Part shown: piece after piece, positions 18,871 through 22,741 of the stretch
Numbering within the stretch: the first letter of the stretch is position 1
How the letters are laid out: the number at the start of each line of letters is the position of its first letter
Notes under the pieces: model-generated
Seen by the model: only the letters and a program-made list of their open reading frames with translations
Databases searched by the model: none
What the model was told of the DNA's origin: nothing
Source: Welwitschia mirabilis
Lineage: Eukaryota; Gnetophyta; Gnetopsida; Welwitschiales
Direction: 5' to 3'
DNA: 22,741 nucleotides
NCBI GenBank assembly: GCA_051453625.1
Contig: JBOZIK010000001.1
Span: 199,669,690 to 199,692,430 of the forward strand
Translations under genes and position numbers: made by a program

Positions 18871-19362
18871 TATATAATTTTATGAAGAAAATTTAAAACC
18901 GATCTTTAGAGATCTCTGTAATTTGTGATCCTACCAAGTATCATCATTTTGATTAGTACCTATACTATTTCATCCTTGCTTAAGGTATAATATGATTTTC
19001 TCTCTTTTTCTTATGGTTGAGTCTAAGCCTTTGAAAGACTCCAAGTGTGAAAGGTTGATGATAAGCCAAAAAATCATAACTATTATACAAAGGATTAATA
19101 GTGAAATAGAAAATCATTAGTTCAATAATAATAAGAAAACTAGGAAATATGACATCATTATCTCTCCTTAAAGATTTGAGTAGGCACATTGACAAACCAC
19201 TATAAATCTTATGAGCAAAATGTTTTTTTTTTTTTTTTTGGTGCAATTTTTATAGATATTTTTTTTTCATTTGGAAAGTTGGTTATTTTTCATTACAAGA
19301 ATAGGTTATTTGGATTTAGATTTTATTACTATTCCTATCAATCCCCCAATAGGATTTTCAAT

Positions 19363-19374
19363 TGATATCAGAGT
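19363..19374 (+). other. tRNA-Met(i) primer-binding site, copia element 2
   Basis: TGATATCAGAGT differs from TGGTATCAGAGT at one base. It lies two bases after the LTR end, as in element 1. Confidence 0.85.
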
Positions 19375-19415
19375 AAGGTTAATTTTAATAAATCTTTACC
19401 ACTCTGAGTAATCAA

Positions 19416-20935
19416 ATGGGACCTATTGCTAATGAAGGCCATTTGATCTTAAGGCCATCTTATTTTAATGGAATAAGCTATTCCTCTTAAAAAACCAAAA
19501 TGATAATATTTCTAAAATCTCTTGATTTGAATATGTGGGATAGTATTGTATGTGGTTATTCTAAATCTACTATTCCTTTGGTAGGTTAATATAATGAACA
19601 AAAGAAGGAAGCTAGGCTTAATGAAAAAGCAATGAATGCTCTAATTTATGCCCTTGATATAGAGGAGAACAATTGAGTAGTTTAGTATTCCTCTACAAAG
19701 GAAATTTGGGATATCTCAAGATTGATCATGAAGGCATGAGTATTGTAAAAATTTTAAAATTACAATACTTAACAACTTAATTCAAAAATATTAAAATGGA
19801 GAAATGGAAATCTATCACTGAATATACAAACAAGATCATGGACATTGTGAGCACAATGTGGGATATTGAAGAAAAGATTCCAGATCAAAGAGTTGTAAGG
19901 AAAATATTGAGGAGCTTTCTTAAGCACTTTAAACCTAAGATTATAGTAATTAAAGAGAGTAAAAATCTGTATACTATGACTTAAAGCAACTCAAAGGATT
20001 ATTGCTTGTGTATGAAGCTATCATTAAATATGATAAGGGATCTAAGACAAAGAATATTGCTTCCAAATGATTAAGTCATTGCAATGAAGATTCCAACAAT
20101 GAAGAAGATAATAAGGACTTAGCCCTTCTAGCCAGAAATTTTAAACAATTCCCAGAAAATAAAAAGACTCTAGTAGAAAAATTTTTAATCAAAATGAGGA
20201 TCAAATGAAGAAGAAAAATTCCTTTAAGGACTTTGTTATAAACAGAAAACCTCTACAATGCTTTAAGTGCTAGTTCTTTGAACATATAGCACCTAAATGG
20301 GCCAATACAAAAAAAGCTAAAATCAAAGAAAAGAAGGCTATTAAAGTTACTTGAAATTATGAGGAAGAATCTAACTCAAAAGCATGTTAAAATGAAGAAG
20401 AGGAATGCATATTGCTAGCTATCACTGAGGAATATGCATTCATATCGGTCACCAAGGATGAGGATGTATTTTTTAATGAAAATGAGATAATCACAAGGCA
20501 TTCTAAAAATATTGAAGAAGCTTATTAATAATTGTATTTTCATTATGAGCTTCTAGCTTGTAAAAATAAATATTTAAGATTTGAGTTATTTTTTTTACAA
20601 ACTAAACTTGACTTAGTCAATAAAAATCTAGATAAGGCTATTGAAAATCTTGTAGGTGCAAATAAGATTATTTTAATGTTGAAAAGGGATTTATAGGCTA
20701 TAAGGAATCTTAATTCAACTATGTCATGCCACTCCAATAAGGTAAATTCTAGTCACAAGAGGTATGATTTGAAGTCTAATAATTTAAATTTATTTAATAT
20801 CTAATGTTTCTATTATGGAGGCCTAGGACATATTAGATTTTCTTATTCCATCAAAAAGGGAAATTTTTTCCATTATAAAAGTCACATGTTCCTATGAAAA
20901 CCAAAAGCAATGAACAATCGACCTTTTATCAAAAA
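19416..20935 (+). pseudogene. Copia gag remnant, element 2
   Basis: A gag ATG is kept at 19416 (MGPIANEGHLILRPSYFNG), in the place that reads ATA in element 1. The UBN2-type core includes an open segment, 19796-19984, with ITEYTNKIMDIVS and VVRKILRSFLKHFKPKI, which match the conserved core of plant copia Gag. The first zinc knuckle (20259-20300) has CFKC but its last Cys is Trp, and a stop lies inside. A coil-like region with NLDKAIENLVGANK follows (about 20580-20720). The second knuckle (20815-20856) reads CFYYGGLGHIRFSY. Frames shift several times. It is orthologous by eye to 11065-12602 and equally dead. Confidence 0.85.
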
Positions 20936-21575
20936 AAGATGAGTTAAAAGAACTCTATCATAAGAATATTTGTTCAAATCACTTCTAAAGAAAAGGAGTA
21001 TCCTAGATGATTCTTGAATATTATTTGTTCATGACATATGAGAGGTGATAAACGAAGGTTTTACACACTTATCAACTATAATGGAGTAGAGTTTTCTTTG
21101 GTGACAACCAAAAAGTATCCATCAAGGAAAAAGGTATGGTATGTGAACATGATATTCCAAAAATTGATGATGTTTTATATGTAAAGGGCCTTAGGCATAA
21201 AATTTTAAGTATTACTCAAATGTGTGACAAAGGAATATAGTATTTTTGATAAAAATAAGTGTGTGATAAAAAGTATTTCTAGCAATAAGGATCTTTTACT
21301 TATCCATTGTCTAGAAAACTTATATTCTATAGGAGGCAAATCTAGTGATGAATAGTTATATGGTTTCACTCAAGAGAGTCAAGAACATCTTTGGCATAGA
21401 AGAATAAGTCTTTTAAATGTTTCAAAATTGAGAACCATATCTTAATAAAAGTTAGTTAGAGGATTATCCAAACTTAGTTTTTCAAATTCTAGCTTATGTG
21501 AACATTGTCAAGCAGGCAAAATCATGAAATATTCTTTAAACTAGAGCCTAAATATCCTCAAAAGGACCTCTAAAT
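20936..21575 (+). pseudogene. Copia protease and pre-integrase remnant, element 2
   Basis: The protease motif at 21005-21046 reads LNIICS, stop, HM, where the family has LDSGCSRHM. The catalytic Asp is Asn (21017) and Ser-Gly is Ile-Ile. A conserved pre-integrase stretch follows, with KIDDVLYVKGL near 21160. Next is the HHCC-type zinc-binding region of integrase: HLWHRRISLLNVSKL (about 21385-21430) and LCEHCQAGKIMKYS (about 21494-21535), with both Cys of CEHC kept. Stops and frame changes interrupt it. It continues the polyprotein that is cut by the gap in element 1. Confidence 0.82.
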
Positions 21576-22060
21576 ATGTTGCATTTAGATTTAATATGGC
21601 TTACAAAAGTTCAAAGTCTAAGTGGTAAGAGATATTTTATGATGGTTGTTGATGATTTTACTAGATATGCCTAGGTTAAACTTTTGCATTCTAAATATGA
21701 TGTATTTGATATGTTTTATCATATTTGTAGAAAAATATAGAATGAAAAGGACCTCAAGATTAAGAAAATCAGGTCTAATCATGGAGGTAAATTTAAGAAC
21801 AAAAATTTTATTAACTTTTGTAATAAATGTGGGATATTTCATCAATTTCAACTTGTCGAACACCTTAGGAAAATGGGGTGGCAGAAAGTAAGAACAAAGT
21901 TTTAATAGAAATGGAAAGGATAATGTTGGAAGAATATAATATTCCAAGATGGTTTGGGTTAAAGAAGTAAATACTACTTGCTACATTTAAAACAGGATCT
22001 TTCTAAGGGCTATTACTCAAAGTACATCATATGAACTATGAAATGATAAGAAGATAATGG
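21576..22060 (+). pseudogene. Copia integrase core remnant, element 2
   Basis: The DDE core is recognisable. The first catalytic Asp is in LHLDLIW (21588), and VVDDFTRYA follows (21645-21665). The motif usually IRSDHGGEF reads IRSNHGGKF (21768-21794), so the second catalytic Asp is Asn. A frameshift near 21848 moves the reading to another frame, where RTP, stop, ENGVAESKNKVL keeps the third catalytic residue, Glu at 21884. WFG follows at about 21950. Integrase would have inserted the cDNA into chromosomes; the Asp change, stops and shift rule that out. The open frame 21646-21891 is an off-frame shadow. Confidence 0.88.
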
Positions 22061-22741
22061 TTAACTATTTTAGAGTCTTTGGAAGTAAACGTATTATTTT
22101 GAATGAAAAGAATCTAGGTAAATTCTAGCATAAAGATATGCGTGGTATTTTTATTAGATATTTTTCAAAAATCAAAGCCTATAGCATTTTTAACTATGAT
22201 TCAAATAAGGTTGAAGAATCTATTCATGTCAAAATTTTATAGTCTAATAATGATAACAAGATGAATAGAGATGATAAGGATGAATCATATCTAATCTTGA
22301 CAATAAAGCTCAAAGTAATCAATAAAATGTTATAAGAAAAGATGATGAGGAGAAGATTGATAATACTTTTGAACTTTCTAAAAATACTCATCCCTTCCAC
22401 TTAGAATTAGAAGGGATTATTCAACTGATCAAATCATGGGGAATCTAGATTTATAGATAAGCACTAGACAAGGTATAAATAATATTTATGATCATTTCTA
22501 TTTTATATCTCATATTAAACATAGAAATATAGCTGAAGCAGAGCAGCATGAGAAATGATTAAAATTAATGCAAAAGGAACTCCTATAGTTTAAAAGAAAT
22601 GAAGTACGAAACTTAGTGCCAAAACCACAAGGTAAACACATTATCTATAGAAAATTGTTTATATAAATAAATTGGATGAATTAAGAACAATAGTTCAGAA
22701 AAAAGCTAGATTGGTATAGTCAAGAAGAAGTCATAGACTAT
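22061..22741 (+). pseudogene. Copia pol linker and start of reverse transcriptase, element 2
   Basis: The segment after integrase reads YFRVFGSKRIILNEKNLGKF and then IFIRYFSKIKAYSIFNYDSN and VEESIHVKIL, a standard copia motif series (about 22063-22241). An acidic, poorly conserved stretch follows. From about 22430 the pre-RT region is visible (QIMGNLDL, ISTRQGINNIYDHFYFISHI), then RT starts near 22530 with FKRNEVRNLVPKPQGKHII. The window ends within the RT N-terminus. The sequence resembles SIRE-like copia elements. There are many stops, and the catalytic YVDD lies beyond the window. Confidence 0.8.

Larger units (their letters stand above)
17021..19299. repeat. Large inverted repeat, right arm
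   Basis: Reverse complement of 13757-15995, about 2.28 kb, separated by a spacer of about 1.03 kb. It includes the second-family gag, PBS and LTR (minus strand) and copia LTR C (plus strand) up to ACAAG at 19299. Divergence between arms is lower, by eye, than between LTR A and LTR C. The duplication is therefore younger than the split of those two copies. Confidence 0.88.
18194..19360 (+). mobile_element. Copia LTR C (5' LTR of element 2)
   Basis: About 1167 bases, starting TGAAATATTG and ending GGATTTTCA, with a PBS two bases on. It aligns with LTR A throughout. It contains the U3 dyad array (18299-18655), a good TATA box (18863-18870), the shared block CTGTAATTTGTGATC, and a poly-T tract near 19223-19240. 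The minus-strand open frame at 18980-19246 is within the LTR and not a gene. Confidence 0.82.

Noticed and set aside
19223-19240. Poly-T run (and the poly-A run at 13813-13826) as a retroposon poly-A tail
   Set aside because: Both are the same internal homopolymer of the copia LTR seen from opposite strands in the two arms, with LTR sequence on each side.
13757-19299. The inverted repeat as a plain assembly artefact
   Set aside because: An artefactual fold-back would give near-identical arms. These differ at roughly one base in ten in the stretch sampled, and the gypsy insertion is on one side only. Long-read support is still needed.
21646-21891. 81-codon plus-strand frame as a protein
   Set aside because: The integrase motifs (VVDDFTRYA, IRSNHGGKF) are read in a different frame across the same bases; this frame is a shadow.

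Overview
The window looks like nuclear DNA from a plant, and I see no intact host gene in it. It is very AT-rich and contains several scaffold gaps (runs of N; four are 100 or 120 long, one is 10). Almost everything recognisable is decayed LTR retrotransposon. The evidence is plant-type Ty1/copia gag-pol motifs, degenerate primer-binding sites (PBS) like the tRNA-iMet type (copia) and the tRNA-Asp type (gypsy), long LTRs in several copies, and dense stops and frameshifts. I cannot name the species.

Layout. (1) 1-7955 holds a minus-oriented Ty3/gypsy-like family. A broken ORF in the gag position (2957 downward, with an internal direct duplication) lies behind a leader, a tRNA-Asp-like PBS (3761-3778) and a 1.5 kb LTR (3785-5277). 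On the other side of that LTR is a purine tract, about 1.2 kb of internal-type sequence, a gap, and a second LTR copy (6558-7955). (2) 7956-9844 has no recognised gene; 8540-9639 keeps a lysine-rich, stop-riddled coding-like remnant. (3) 9845-12916 is a plus-oriented copia element: LTR, PBS, then gag, protease and pre-integrase remnants, cut by a gap. (4) 13017-13756 is a third gypsy LTR fragment that abuts, and seems inserted in, a minus-oriented copia LTR. (5) 13757-19299 is a large imperfect inverted repeat: arms of about 2.2 kb around a spacer of about 1.0 kb. Each arm holds the same nested junction, the copia LTR next to the LTR, PBS and gag of a second copia family. The spacer continues that second family's gag and protease on the minus strand. 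(6) 18194-22741 is a second plus-oriented copy of the copia family in (3), running from LTR through gag, protease, integrase and the start of reverse transcriptase to the window edge.

No encoded system looks functional. Every enzyme or zinc-finger motif I can read is mutated or interrupted by stops or frameshifts. The features most worth a second look are architectural: the inverted repeat, whose inner LTR promoters point toward each other; degenerate tandem repeats with internal dyads in the U3 of both LTR families; and one gypsy LTR that has a purine tract on one side and a PBS on the other. Percent identities and LTR ends are by eye.
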